DNA from: Hyphococcus aureus
GTDB lineage: Bacteria; Pseudomonadota; Alphaproteobacteria; Caulobacterales; Parvularculaceae
Assembly: GCF_042643165.1 (NCBI RefSeq)
Contig: NZ_JBHRSH010000002.1
Coordinates: forward strand, 1,054,001-1,118,000
Direction of reading: 5' to 3'
Length of the DNA: 64,000 nt
Shown: piece after piece, positions 24,311 to 33,214 of the stretch
How the letters are laid out: every line of letters begins with the position of its first letter
Numbering within the stretch: position 1 is the first letter of the stretch
The notes under the pieces: model-generated
What the model saw: only the letters and a program-made list of their open reading frames with translations
Databases searched by the model: none
What the model was told of the DNA's origin: nothing
Made by a program: the position numbers and the translations under genes

Positions 24311-24922
24311 ATGATGAACCGGACAAGAACACTCGCCATACTCGCAAGCTTCTCGCCGCTCTTACTCACCTTTCAGACGCCGGCATGGGCTGGCAATGGG
24401 CAGACGAGTCTCGAGGCCGCAACCGACAAGGGAGACGTTCGAGATCCGCGCGCGGGTGAGGCGTTGGCGAAGCTTGATTTTCTGGTGGGCGACTGGAGCA
24501 TCAAAAGCACATATTCACAGGCCGACGGCTCCACCGTTGAATCACAGGCGAAAATGAACAGCCGCTACACAATGGGCGGTTTCGCTATCGAGGCGGAAAG
24601 CATCCATGCTTTTCCTCGCGATCCGGCCAACAATATATTTGTCAGCACGCACATCTTTATGGCGCATCCGAAAACGGAACGCATCGCCGCAATCGCCATC
24701 AATACGTTGGGTAACCGCAAATTCAACGATGGCGAGTTCATAGAGAATGATTTTGTCGTGGTGGCCTCAGGCGAAATGTTCGGCGGAAGCGATCATCTTG
24801 AACTGACCAGATACACAAATATCAGCGACAGCCGGTTCGAGACCAGATCGGAAATCTCCGAGGATGGCGGCGCTACATGGCGCGATGGCGGATACTCAGC
24901 AGTCTATACACGCGTTAAATAG
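24311..24922 (+). CDS. Secreted protein of the DUF1579-like type
   Basis: 204 residues. Signal peptide of about 28 residues (TLAILASFSPLLLTFQTPAWA). The mature part has LDFLVGDWSIKSTYSQADGST, a layout typical of DUF1579-like proteins, whose beta-barrel opens with an FLVGxW motif, and ends with SEDGGATWRDGGYSAVYTR. Function unknown. ATG at 24311 (or the next codon) is chosen over an upstream start because it begins the signal peptide. Convergent with the FAD oxidoreductase gene, 19 bases apart. Confidence 0.65.
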   Translation: MMNRTRTLAILASFSPLLLTFQTPAWAGNGQTSLEAATDKGDVRDPRAGEALAKLDFLVGDWSIKSTYSQADGSTVESQAKMNSRYTMGGFAIEAESIHAFPRDPANNIFVSTHIFMAHPKTERIAAIAINTLGNRKFNDGEFIENDFVVVASGEMFGGSDHLELTRYTNISDSRFETRSEISEDGGATWRDGGYSAVYTRVK

Positions 24923-24941
24923 CGCGCCGCCGGCTCTGTCC

Positions 24942-26042
24942 TTACAACAGCGAGACGGCGTGCTCAGCGACCGCGAGCGATGTCGTCAAGCCCGGCGATT
25001 CAATCCCATAGAGACCGAGATAGCCGGGCACGCCATGAAGCGCCGGCGTGGAAAAGAGAAAATCCCCCTCTTCGCCCGGGCCTTTCAGTTTGGGACGGAT
25101 GCCGGCGTAGCCGGGTTGTAGTTTATCTTCGTCGATATCTGGCCAGAATTTTCGCGCCGCTGCGGCGAAGGCGGCGCGGCGCGTTTCGTCAACAGAATAA
25201 TCCGTATTCGTATCAACATATTTAAGATCCGGCCCGAGCTTACCCTGCCCGCCGAGATCGCGTGTATAGTGAACGCCCTGACTGTCCGGCGCCGGCAAGG
25301 GATAAATCAATCGCGAAAACGGCGCCTTGCCGGCATAGGTGAAATACTGACCCTTTCCGTATTTCAAATGCGGGATGGTTTCATCAGGAATGCCCGCGAT
25401 GGATCGCGCAACACGATCCGACCAAAGCCCTGCGCAATTGACGACCGTCTTTGCTTTCAACGTCACGGGATCGTCGCCCCCGACATTGAGTTCAATTCCG
25501 TCGCTTGCAACACGCCCGCCGAGCACCGGCGAAGACAGCGCCAACGCGCCGCCGTGATTTTCAACATCGCCCAACAGCGCAAGCATCAATCCATGACTAT
25601 CGACGATACCGGATGACGGCGAGAGGATGGCGCCGTAAGACTTCAGCCCCGGCTCCAGCGCCGCCGCTTCTTCTGCGCTGATAATGGTGAGGTCATCAAC
25701 GCCGTTTTTTTCAGCGTTTTCCTTGAGCGCGGCAAGTTTTGGAATGTCGTCTGCGCTGGTCGCAACCAACAGCTTGCCGCAGCGGGAATGATTGACATTA
25801 TGCGCCGCGCAAAAAGCATAAAGAGCATCGCGGCCTTTGACCGCCAGCGAGGCCCGCACACCGCCGGGTTTGTATTGAATGCCTGCGTGAATGACTTCCG
25901 AATTACGTGCGGAGGTCTCTTCGCCGAAAGCGTCATTCTTTTCGAGGATGAAAACGTCGCGCCCGGCGCGTCCGAGGGCGCGCCCGATGGCAAGGCCGAT
26001 GACGCCTGCGCCGATAACGACTGCGTCAACCGCCTCGGCCAT
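24942..26042 (-). CDS. FAD-dependent oxidoreductase, L-2-hydroxyglutarate dehydrogenase (LhgO) family
   Basis: Oxidises an alpha-hydroxy or amino acid using FAD. 366 residues. FAD-binding Rossmann motif VIGAGVIGLAIGRALGRAG at the N-terminus, then ETSARNSEVIHAGIQYKPG near residue 43, SPSSGIVDSHGLM near 140, VVNCAGLWSD near 195, and the C-terminal YLGLYGIESPGLTTSLAVAEH. The EVIHAGIQY segment is typical of the L-2-hydroxyglutarate branch of the DAO family. Only 6 bases separate it from the YkgJ stop upstream, so these belong to a minus-strand run including GNAT and mnmA. Not obviously part of the D-amino-acid regulon: no operator copy is seen. Confidence 0.8.
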   Translation of the reverse strand: MAEAVDAVVIGAGVIGLAIGRALGRAGRDVFILEKNDAFGEETSARNSEVIHAGIQYKPGGVRASLAVKGRDALYAFCAAHNVNHSRCGKLLVATSADDIPKLAALKENAEKNGVDDLTIISAEEAAALEPGLKSYGAILSPSSGIVDSHGLMLALLGDVENHGGALALSSPVLGGRVASDGIELNVGGDDPVTLKAKTVVNCAGLWSDRVARSIAGIPDETIPHLKYGKGQYFTYAGKAPFSRLIYPLPAPDSQGVHYTRDLGGQGKLGPDLKYVDTNTDYSVDETRRAAFAAAARKFWPDIDEDKLQPGYAGIRPKLKGPGEEGDFLFSTPALHGVPGYLGLYGIESPGLTTSLAVAEHAVSLL

Positions 26043-26048
26043 GACGCC

Positions 26049-26420
26049 CTAGTCCGTGGTGGCGATCCAGTCCGGATCGTCCTGAACTTCGCGCTCCCAT
26101 TTCAGGAACTCATAATAGCCGCAGCGCTTTTGTGTCGGAAATTCGCGGCAGATTTTCATCCGGCCTTCATAGATGGTGCAATTGCGTGTGTCCTTGTCGA
26201 GGAACATGCAGGACGTCACAAAATGCTCATCATCCGTATGGCGAATGACCCGCGGATTTTCCTTGTCACCCTTTTTGGTGAACTTCTTTTCGGCTTTTTC
26301 TTCCGAGATGCCGTGGAACTTGGCGAGCCGTTTAACGTCCGCCTTGTTCACCGGAATATGAGTATAGGAACAGCAATAAGCCGAACACTTGACACAGTCA
26401 TAAAGCTTTTTCGCCATCAT
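26049..26420 (-). CDS. YkgJ-family cysteine-cluster protein
   Basis: 123 residues. Eight cysteines in the family pattern: CVKCSAYCC near residue 9-17, CMFLD near 71, CTIYEGRMKICREFP near 80-92 and CGYYEFL near 98, likely binding zinc or an iron-sulfur cluster. Function is not established for the family. GGGGC lies just before two adjacent ATG codons; either may be used. It is between the oxidoreductase and GNAT genes on one strand. Confidence 0.85.
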   Translation of the reverse strand: MMAKKLYDCVKCSAYCCSYTHIPVNKADVKRLAKFHGISEEKAEKKFTKKGDKENPRVIRHTDDEHFVTSCMFLDKDTRNCTIYEGRMKICREFPTQKRCGYYEFLKWEREVQDDPDWIATTD

Positions 26421-26438
26421 ACGCCCCGCGCAGCAAAC

Positions 26439-26873
26439 CTAATCCATCCGGTAGTGGACGAAGTCGCTTAATGTTGCAACCTTATCATAGAGTTTACGCG
26501 CGGTTTCATTGCCTTTGTCGGTATGCCAGTAGACGCGCGAGAGCCCTCTGCTTTTTGCTTCTTCATAGACAGCATTGATGAGCTTGCGGCCGGCGCCGCT
26601 GCCACGCGCTTCGGCGTCCACATAAAGATCCTCAAGATAACAGTATCCTGTCTCGGACCATGTCGATGGATGCGGCAGGCCGTGAACGAAACCGATCACC
26701 TCGCCGTCCTGCTCCGCCACAAAACCGAAATAGGGCTCGCCCTCGGTCAGGCTGTGGAAAAGCCTGTCGGCATGAGCCTGCGGCAGCTCCATCTTGTAGT
26801 AATCAAGATAGTCCTCCCACAGGCGATGCCATGCGTCTTCATCGCTCGAGGCGATTTTGCGAATAAGCGTCAT
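26439..26873 (-). CDS. GNAT-family N-acetyltransferase
   Basis: 144 residues. Acetyl-CoA-binding signature region VDAEARGSGAGRKLINAV near residue 85-105 (R-x-x-G-x-G/A), preceded by beta strands EVIGFVHG and CYLEDLYV. The substrate is unknown; closest in style to small-molecule or amine acetyltransferases. The start at 26873 makes an ATGA overlap with the mnmA stop; a longer frame upstream would lie within mnmA and has no coding character. Translationally coupled to mnmA. Confidence 0.85.
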   Translation of the reverse strand: MTLIRKIASSDEDAWHRLWEDYLDYYKMELPQAHADRLFHSLTEGEPYFGFVAEQDGEVIGFVHGLPHPSTWSETGYCYLEDLYVDAEARGSGAGRKLINAVYEEAKSRGLSRVYWHTDKGNETARKLYDKVATLSDFVHYRMD

Positions 26874-28042
26874 GCGGCGGCTTTCGTCGCGGCAATCCAG
26901 CCGCCCCCAAGGACACGGCTGTGAGCGGCGTCGGGCGAATAAAACACGCAAGCCTGTCCCGGCGCGACGCCCTCTTCCGGCGTCGCAAGCTCCACCGCCC
27001 ACCCCGTTGGGCTGGCGTCCTCCCACACAAGCCTTGCCGGCGCGGGCGGCCTCGTGGAGCGGACTTTGACTGCGATTTCAGCGCCTTCGCGGGCGGCGGC
27101 TTCGCCTTCGCCGTCCCCAAGCCAGGTCACTTCTTTCAGAACGATGCGACTGACCATGAGCGCTTCTCGCGGACCCACGATGACCTGACGCATGGCTGGA
27201 TCGAGACGCACCACATAGAGCGGATCGGCCGCCGCAACGCCAAGGCCGCGGCGCTGGCCGACCGTGTAATGGATGACGCCCTGATGGCGCGCGAGCACCG
27301 TCCCGTCCACATGAACAATCTCACCTGGCTCAGCGGCGCCGGGGCGAAGCCGCTCAACGACGCTCGCATATTTGCCTTCCGGCACGAAACAGATGTCCTG
27401 GCTGTCCGGCTTGTCAGCGACGACGAGACCAAGCTCGCCAGCGATCCGGCGCACTTCAGATTTCGGCATCTCGCCGAGCGGAAAGCGCAGATAGTCGAGC
27501 TGTTCTTTGGTGGTGGAGAACAGAAAATAACTCTGGTCTTTTGACGCGTCATGGGCCCGGCGCAGCTCAGGCCCGTTAGGGCCCTCGACACGGCGAATAT
27601 AATGCCCGGTGGCCATGGCCGCACCGCCAAGATCGCGCGCGGTTTCCAGCAGATCCCTGAACTTCACCCGCTCATTACAGCGCACGCAAGGGATCGGCGT
27701 CGCCCCGGCGAGATAGGTGTCTGCGAAATCTTCCATCACCGCTTCGGAGAACCGGTTCTCGTAATCGAGAACGTAATGGGGAAAGCCCATGGCCTCGGCG
27801 ACCCGGCGGGCGTCCTGAATATCCTGGCCCGCGCAGCAGGCGCCTTTTTTCTGAATGGCGACGCCATGATCGTAAAGCTGCAGGGTGACGCCGACCACGT
27901 CATAGCCAGAAAGCTTGGCCAGCGCCGCCGTGACGGAGCTGTCAACGCCGCCCGACATGGCGACGATCACGCGCGCGCCGGCGGGCACGCCGAGGTCAAT
28001 CCGCGGCGCATCGATAGTGGATATGTCCAGCAATTTGCTCAT
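26870..28042 (-). CDS. mnmA: tRNA-specific 2-thiouridylase
   Basis: Thiolates U34 of tRNA-Lys, -Glu and -Gln. 390 residues. PP-loop ATPase motif MSGGVDSSVTAAL near residue 30, the first catalytic Cys in CVRCNERVKF near 120, the second in DSQDICFVPEG near 215, and HYTVGQRRGLG near 275, all family markers. ATG at 28042 was chosen; a GTG three codons upstream is in frame and cannot be excluded. The downstream GNAT gene overlaps by 4 bases. Confidence 0.95.
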   Translation of the reverse strand: MSKLLDISTIDAPRIDLGVPAGARVIVAMSGGVDSSVTAALAKLSGYDVVGVTLQLYDHGVAIQKKGACCAGQDIQDARRVAEAMGFPHYVLDYENRFSEAVMEDFADTYLAGATPIPCVRCNERVKFRDLLETARDLGGAAMATGHYIRRVEGPNGPELRRAHDASKDQSYFLFSTTKEQLDYLRFPLGEMPKSEVRRIAGELGLVVADKPDSQDICFVPEGKYASVVERLRPGAAEPGEIVHVDGTVLARHQGVIHYTVGQRRGLGVAAADPLYVVRLDPAMRQVIVGPREALMVSRIVLKEVTWLGDGEGEAAAREGAEIAVKVRSTRPPAPARLVWEDASPTGWAVELATPEEGVAPGQACVFYSPDAAHSRVLGGGWIAATKAAA

Positions 28043-28155
28043 TTGCGGCACTACATAGTGCCTCGGTGATTAAAGGGCTAGTGCGCGATCCCGGCGCCCT
28101 GGCGGTCCTGAAGCCGCTAGCAATTGCCTGTCTCTTTCAGAAAGGGACCGGCTGG

Positions 28156-30171
28156 CTATTCCTCGCCCATATATGCGCCTGTTGTGAGATCGACGCCGGC
28201 CTCCTCCAGAGCCACGATCAGCGGCGCCAGCAGGTCGCCATAGCGCTCAAGAACCCTATCCTTTTGGCGCGCCAAAGGCGAGCGGACCTGCGCCGCGCTG
28301 AATGTCGCCACCGGACGCTGCGCTTTGTGAAATTCCAGACACGCATCGGACCAATCAAGGCCGCAATGTGCGATCAGCTCACGCGCTCGCTGCTCAAAAT
28401 TTTCAACGAAGTCCTCATATTGAAGCAGCAGCACTTCATCGTTCAGCTCGCGGCGCCAGTGCTCCATTTGGCGAGCGTATTCTCCATAGTAGTGAGCTGT
28501 ATCCGACAGGCTGCACGCAAAAGGCCAGCCGCTGCTGAAGTCATTCCGGAAAATCGAAAAACAGGTTTCAACGGGATTTCGGCGAATGTGAACCAGCGCC
28601 GCCTCCGGGAAGAGCGCATTGATCAGTCCGACGGAACGAATGTTCAACGGCTGTTTGTCGATAATATACTTTTTCTCCCCGATTGCAGGCCACCCAGAGA
28701 CGTACTCGTTACGCCAGGCCTTTCGTTGCTCTTCGGGAATATCCCCAAATGCCTCAACGCCAGCCTGACCTGCCCAAGCTACCGCCGCATCATGAATGAC
28801 GGGCAAAGCGCCCAGCTCTCCCGCGCCGAAGGCCTCGGGATGGGCGGCGAGAACGCTTTCAATTAGCGTGGTTCCGGACCGCGGCGCGCCAAGAATAAAG
28901 ATTGGAGTGGCGGGAGCTTTGTCTCCAGCCGAAGATGTTACGCCACTCTTAAAAAACGCGAGATCACGCCGACGCTCTTCTTCGGCCCTTGTCTGGTCAT
29001 AAAGGCTGCCCTCCAACGCAAGCAGATCCGTCGTCAGCGCATTGCCTTTGATAAAAGCCTGCATCGCCTTTGGATAATCGCTGCGCCTGTGCAGCGCCGC
29101 GCCAATAGCCAGAAAAAGCGCCGCTCTATGTTCTGCTTGCTTTCCGGAATCGTCCGCCATGCGCTGCATATTGGCCAGCATTGCGTCGTCGATATCGCCA
29201 TTTTTGATTGAAACGAGATGCACATAAGATTGCGGCATATCCGGGTTCAACTCGATCGTCCGTAAGAAATGACGCTCTGATTTTTCGAGATCCCCTGTAA
29301 AAAGATCATACCGGGCCTGTGCAAATTGAAGCTCAGCGTGATCCGGGGCCAGCTTGCGCACTTCCCCAAGAACGCGCTCTGCCTCAGCGTAGTCAAACGC
29401 CGCCAGACAAAATCTTGCATAGGCCGACAGATCGGCAACCGCTGGCGCTGCAACCTTGATCACTGGCTCGAAAGCGTCGCGCGCTTTTGGCGCGTCACGA
29501 AGCTGCATATAGGCGTGTGCGAGGCTGCGACAAGCGTTCAAATCCGATGCATCGGCCCGGCGCCACAACGCGGAGACCTCCAGAAGCTCACGCCAATTGC
29601 GCGCTTGGATCGCCGCCGCGCAACATAACTTCAACAGCGATATATCGCCGGGCCATTTTCGCCGGGCCGTTAACGCGGCCTGAAAAGCCTCTGCCGTGGA
29701 GCCAACCAGCAATTTCGACCTGACGAACCCTGCAACCGCATCCACCCGGTCAGGGGCAAGGCGACATACTGTTTCGTAGCTTTCCGACGCAGCTTTGTTG
29801 TCGCCAATTTTCACTTCCGCCCGGGCGAGGCGCATTCGTATGGTTGCATCAATGGGCGCACGCTGCGCCGCTATCCGAAGATGCTCCACGACTCGCTGAA
29901 AATCGTTGCGCTTTTCATGAATTGCGGCGGCATTGATCCGAAAGATTGGCTCATCCGGATCAAGCTCCACAGCACGTTCAATAAACGCCAACGCCTTGTC
30001 GATGTCTTTCTCCGACCACGCCACCAATCCAAGAAGGTGCAGCGCATCGGGATAATCGGCCTGCAGTTGCAAAGCCTTTTCGCCATACATCCGGGCGCTC
30101 GCCATATCGCCAGACTGGTGCGCGGCGAATGCACTATCGATCAGAGAGGATGCTTGTTCTTTGTCTTGCAT
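28156..30171 (-). CDS. TPR-repeat protein with C-terminal sulfotransferase domain
   Basis: 671 residues. The first about 400 residues are tandem TPR helices (for example DYPDALHLLGLVAWSEKDID and NPDMPQSYVHLVSIKNGDID). The C-terminal part is a PAPS-type sulfotransferase: ILGAPRSGTTLIESVLAAHP (5'-phosphosulfate loop) near residue 430 and VHIRRNPVETCFSIF near 530 (3'-phosphate-binding). The acceptor is unknown; such fusions are frequent in Alphaproteobacteria and may act on surface polysaccharide or small metabolites. The ATG at 30171 is chosen over an upstream TTG. Divergent from the nuclease gene. Confidence 0.88.
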   Translation of the reverse strand: MQDKEQASSLIDSAFAAHQSGDMASARMYGEKALQLQADYPDALHLLGLVAWSEKDIDKALAFIERAVELDPDEPIFRINAAAIHEKRNDFQRVVEHLRIAAQRAPIDATIRMRLARAEVKIGDNKAASESYETVCRLAPDRVDAVAGFVRSKLLVGSTAEAFQAALTARRKWPGDISLLKLCCAAAIQARNWRELLEVSALWRRADASDLNACRSLAHAYMQLRDAPKARDAFEPVIKVAAPAVADLSAYARFCLAAFDYAEAERVLGEVRKLAPDHAELQFAQARYDLFTGDLEKSERHFLRTIELNPDMPQSYVHLVSIKNGDIDDAMLANMQRMADDSGKQAEHRAALFLAIGAALHRRSDYPKAMQAFIKGNALTTDLLALEGSLYDQTRAEEERRRDLAFFKSGVTSSAGDKAPATPIFILGAPRSGTTLIESVLAAHPEAFGAGELGALPVIHDAAVAWAGQAGVEAFGDIPEEQRKAWRNEYVSGWPAIGEKKYIIDKQPLNIRSVGLINALFPEAALVHIRRNPVETCFSIFRNDFSSGWPFACSLSDTAHYYGEYARQMEHWRRELNDEVLLLQYEDFVENFEQRARELIAHCGLDWSDACLEFHKAQRPVATFSAAQVRSPLARQKDRVLERYGDLLAPLIVALEEAGVDLTTGAYMGEE

Positions 30172-30433
30172 CAGTGCGGTTGGACGGAATTGACGCCGGT
30201 CTGGAGTTGAAACGATTACGAAGCTCAAAACCTATAAGGACAATCCACGCCGGACACAAAAAGAGGTGGCGCGTCCCCACGCCGTGGCTTTTATAGGCGT
30301 TAGCCGGAAGCCGACCCACTGAGGCGATCCCCCCCCCTGAACTCCTTCAATTCGTAACTAATCTCTTAAAGTTCGCGTAACGGGCGCTCCCTAACATTAC
30401 CGAATAGAGAGAAAGCCAGGTGCGAGTTGCGTG
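30172..30433. other. Divergent intergenic region between TPR-sulfotransferase and nuclease genes
   Basis: 262 bases. It has a run of nine C at 30329-30337 and otherwise only a likely pair of promoters. No operator or small gene recognised. Confidence 0.4.
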
Positions 30434-30928
30434 ATGCGCCCCAGAAAACCAGCCCGAAAACCGGCGCCTGCTAAGGCCGCCGCTAACGGCAAAGCCCCGA
30501 CAAGGCCCAAAAAGGCAATGAAGCTGCGCTCGAGCGCGCTGACGATCGCCCTCACGATTCCTATCGCCTGGGCGGTTGCGAGCACGGCGCCGCACGCCTT
30601 TGCAGCCCCCAAACAATATGAGGGCGTCGTCACCAGGGTCGTCGATGGCGACACCCTTTATCTCAATAATGTCGAAACGCGCATTCGCCTCTGGGGCCTG
30701 GACGCCCCGGAGCGGGGTGAAAAAGGCGGCAACGCCGCCACCCGCGCCTTGCGCGAAATCGCCCATGGCGAACGCCTTGTCTGCAAAGAAGTCGACATTG
30801 ACCGCTATGGCCGGATTGTCGGCCAGTGCTTCCTCGCCGATGGCGGCGATGTCACAGCGTTGATGATAGAGACCGGCAAGGCGCGCGAATATGTTCGCTA
30901 TTCCGGCGGCTATTATTCGACGCGATAA
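30434..30928 (+). CDS. Thermonuclease (SNase-like) family exported protein
   Basis: 164 residues. Small nuclease fold with VVDGDTLYLNNVETRIRLWGLDAPE (Ca-binding Asp and catalytic Arg region) near residue 68-92, a second basic cluster at RLVCKEVDIDRYGRIVGQC, and a C-terminal SNase helix region. A hydrophobic signal-like segment (LTIALTIPIAWAVAS, about 37-52) precedes it, itself after a basic Pro/Lys-rich leader. The start is uncertain: GTG and ATG lie together at 30431/30434, and ATG 30518 would start directly at the signal peptide (MKLRSS). Convergent with hemA. Confidence 0.8.
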   Translation: MRPRKPARKPAPAKAAANGKAPTRPKKAMKLRSSALTIALTIPIAWAVASTAPHAFAAPKQYEGVVTRVVDGDTLYLNNVETRIRLWGLDAPERGEKGGNAATRALREIAHGERLVCKEVDIDRYGRIVGQCFLADGGDVTALMIETGKAREYVRYSGGYYSTR

Positions 30929-30982
30929 ATGATGGCGGTTGGGCTTTCGCCGATCCGGCGTCGCCCATCAATCCGTCGTGAG

Positions 30983-32212
30983 TCAGGCGGCGCGTTTCAA
31001 TTTCAGCGCTGTCCAGACATCGTCGAGGGCCTTGATGAGATCGCCCATGTGATCATCCGTATGCAGCGGCGTCGGTGTGAACCTCAGACGCTCCGTTCCC
31101 TTGGGCACGGTCGGATAGTTGATGGGCTGCACATAGATATTGTGCTCTTCAAGCAGGTAATCGGAAACGCGCTTGCACTGCACCGGATCGCCGACTTTCA
31201 CCGGTACGATGTGGCTCACCGAGTCCATCACCGGGAGGCCTTCATCGGCCAGCAGTTTTTTCAAATGCGCCGCGCGCTCCTGATGTTGCTCGCGCAGATG
31301 GTTTGAAGCTTTTAGCGTTTCGACGCTGGCGAGCGCGCCGGCGACGAGAACCGGCGAAAGCGCCGTCGTAAAAATAAAGCCCGACGCATAAGAGCGGATC
31401 GCGTCGATAATGTCGGCGTTGGCGGCGATGTAACCGCCCATAACGCCGATCGCCTTCCCCAGCGTGCCTTCGATAATGTCAATGCGGTGCGCAACGCCGT
31501 CGCGTTCTGACACCCCGCCGCCGCGAATGCCATAAAGGCCAACCGCATGTACTTCGTCGAGATAGGTGAACGCGTTGTAGCGTTCGGCGAGATCACAGAT
31601 CTCGGCCATTGGCGCAATGTCGCCGTCCATGGAATAGACGGATTCAAACGCGATCACTTTTGGACGTTCAGGCGGAAGCTCCGCCAGCAATTCTTCAAGA
31701 TGCTCAAGATCGTTATGGCGCCAGATGCGCTTGATCGAGCGTCCGCCGCGAATGCCCTCAATCATGGAGGCGTGGTTGAGTTCGTCGGAGAGGATGACGC
31801 AATCGGGCAGGATGCGCGAAATCGTCGACAGCGTCGCCTCATTGGAGACGTAACCGGACGTGAAAAGCAACGCCGCTTCCTTGCCGTGAAGGTCTGCGAG
31901 CGAGCGCTCAAGCTTCATATGATAATGGGTTGTGCCGGCGATATTGCGTGTGCCGCCTGCGCCTGCGCCCACTTTCGCGAGCGCTTCTTCCATGGCCCCT
32001 ACAACCGCAGGATGCTGGCCCATGCCGAGATAGTCGTTGGAACACCAGACGGTGATCTCACGGGGCTCACGTTCGCGCTCATTATGGCCGCCATAATAGA
32101 GCGCCCTCGGAAACTGACCGCGCATGCGCTCCAGATCCGCAAACACCCGATAGCGCCCCTCGGCCCGAACCGCGTCCACCGCCGCCCGGAATGCTTCATT
32201 ATAATCGACCAT
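30983..32212 (-). CDS. hemA: 5-aminolevulinate synthase
   Basis: Condenses glycine with succinyl-CoA to 5-aminolevulinate, the first step of heme synthesis in Alphaproteobacteria. 409 residues. WCSNDYLGMGQHP near residue 56, GAGAGGTRNIAGT near 83, SDELNHASMIEGIR near 140, YLDEVHAVGLYG near 215 (PLP Asp) and the PLP lysine in EGTLGKAIGVMGG near 248 are all present. hemB, the next pathway enzyme, lies 1 kb upstream in opposite orientation. A leader of about 325 bases follows the ldtR terminator, and an Irr-like iron box lies about 300 bases upstream. Confidence 0.97.
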   Translation of the reverse strand: MVDYNEAFRAAVDAVRAEGRYRVFADLERMRGQFPRALYYGGHNEREREPREITVWCSNDYLGMGQHPAVVGAMEEALAKVGAGAGGTRNIAGTTHYHMKLERSLADLHGKEAALLFTSGYVSNEATLSTISRILPDCVILSDELNHASMIEGIRGGRSIKRIWRHNDLEHLEELLAELPPERPKVIAFESVYSMDGDIAPMAEICDLAERYNAFTYLDEVHAVGLYGIRGGGVSERDGVAHRIDIIEGTLGKAIGVMGGYIAANADIIDAIRSYASGFIFTTALSPVLVAGALASVETLKASNHLREQHQERAAHLKKLLADEGLPVMDSVSHIVPVKVGDPVQCKRVSDYLLEEHNIYVQPINYPTVPKGTERLRFTPTPLHTDDHMGDLIKALDDVWTALKLKRAA

Positions 32213-32462
32213 CGCGCTCTTTCGGCTTAACGCCTCGTTTTTCCTCAGAATGACACATAATCAACTACCGCCGGTAAATGCCAGTGCAAAGCCGCCGGAC
32301 CGAACGCCGCATGCGCTAAGGCGCATGGCCTGTCCCGGCCATAGCGCTGGAAGATCAGATGTTTTTTCCGGCAATACAATGCGTCCCGTCGGCTTTTGCC
32401 CATAGATTATATTGATGTCGTCTATTGGCGCAGCAACACAAGGCGCGCGCTTGTGCATCAGG

Positions 32463-32500
32463 AAGAAAAAGAAAACGCGCCTCCCGGAAGGAGGCGCGTT
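32463..32500 (-). terminator. Rho-independent terminator after ldtR
   Basis: Minus strand: AACGCGCCTCC, short loop, GGAGGCGCGTT, followed by TTC TTTTTC. A perfect 11-base stem, 38 bases after the ldtR stop. Confidence 0.85.
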
Positions 32501-32511
32501 CCACACACCAG

Positions 32512-32528
32512 TTGAGAATGATTCTTAA
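32512..32528. promoter_or_regulatory. Iron-control-element-like palindrome (candidate Irr box)
   Basis: TTGAGAATGATTCTTAA matches the alphaproteobacterial Irr ICE pattern TTTAGAA-N3-TTCTAAA at 12 of 14 fixed positions and is itself palindromic except for one pair. Irr is known to control heme genes. It lies just after the ldtR stop, about 300 bases from hemA, an unusual distance. Confidence 0.4.
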
Positions 32529-32537
32529 AAAGTTGGC

Positions 32538-33065
32538 TTACAGACGATAGCGAACCTGGTCCGCCCAGAAGCGCTCAAGACGCTGCAGCGTTTTGTTGGT
32601 GTCGTCGATAAGCTGGCTGTTGACGCCGCCCACCTGCTCCACCGACTGAAGCTGGCGCTCGAACAGCGCGTTGATAGCGTCGCGCACTTCAAGGCCTACA
32701 TCGGTCAGCGACACGCGCTTGGAGCGGCGGTCCGTATTGGAGCGCTCGTCCTTGATATACCCCTTCTCCACAAGCTGCTTGAGATTGTAGGAGACATTGG
32801 AGCCGAGATAATGGCCGCGCGAGCGCAATTCGCCCGGGGTCAGTTCAGCGTCGCCGATATTATAGAGGAGCAGCGCCTGAACGGAGTTGATATCCGTCTG
32901 GCCGAGCCGCTCCAGCTCATCCTTGATTACGTCGAGAAGTTGCCGGTGAAGCCGTTCCACCAGATGTAAAAGCTGGAGATATCCGGACTCCAGCGCTTCA
33001 GGGTCTTTGCCGACCGATGTCGCGCTCTCGCCAATAACTTCTCGCATTGCCCCGTTAACCGTCAT
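32538..33065 (-). CDS. ldtR: MarR-family winged-helix regulator, LdtR-like
   Basis: 175 residues. Long first helix (GYLQLLHLVERLHRQLLDVIKDEL), then the winged helix with GELRSRGHYLGSNVSYNLKQLVEKGYIKDERSNTDRRSKRVSLT. The YLGSNVSYNLKQL recognition helix is typical of LdtR, a very conserved alphaproteobacterial regulator known in Liberibacter and Sinorhizobium to control L,D-transpeptidase (cell-wall) genes. The divergent position next to hemB is also seen elsewhere in the class (from memory). An own terminator follows. Confidence 0.8.
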   Translation of the reverse strand: MTVNGAMREVIGESATSVGKDPEALESGYLQLLHLVERLHRQLLDVIKDELERLGQTDINSVQALLLYNIGDAELTPGELRSRGHYLGSNVSYNLKQLVEKGYIKDERSNTDRRSKRVSLTDVGLEVRDAINALFERQLQSVEQVGGVNSQLIDDTNKTLQRLERFWADQVRYRL

Positions 33066-33214
33066 TATTATTACTCACTCAACGAAAACCTGTACTGCGG
33101 TTATAGGAACGAGGTCTAAAAGCGCCGTTAAGCCGGACTGTTCAATTTGAAATCAAATTATAAGGACCGCGGCCCAGGCTGGGCTTTCCCGGCTGTTGAG
33201 AATAATAACGGATT

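Larger units (their letters stand above)
32213..32537. promoter_or_regulatory. Leader between ldtR and hemA
   Basis: 325 bases holding, in minus-strand order, an Irr-like palindrome, the ldtR terminator and about 250 bases of hemA promoter/leader. The part near 32400-32420 is AT-rich and could carry the hemA promoter. No small gene recognised. Confidence 0.5.

Noticed and set aside
30329..30337. Nine-C run as a phase-variation switch
   Set aside because: Single short run between divergent genes, not placed in a coding frame or obvious promoter spacer; too little to support phase variation.
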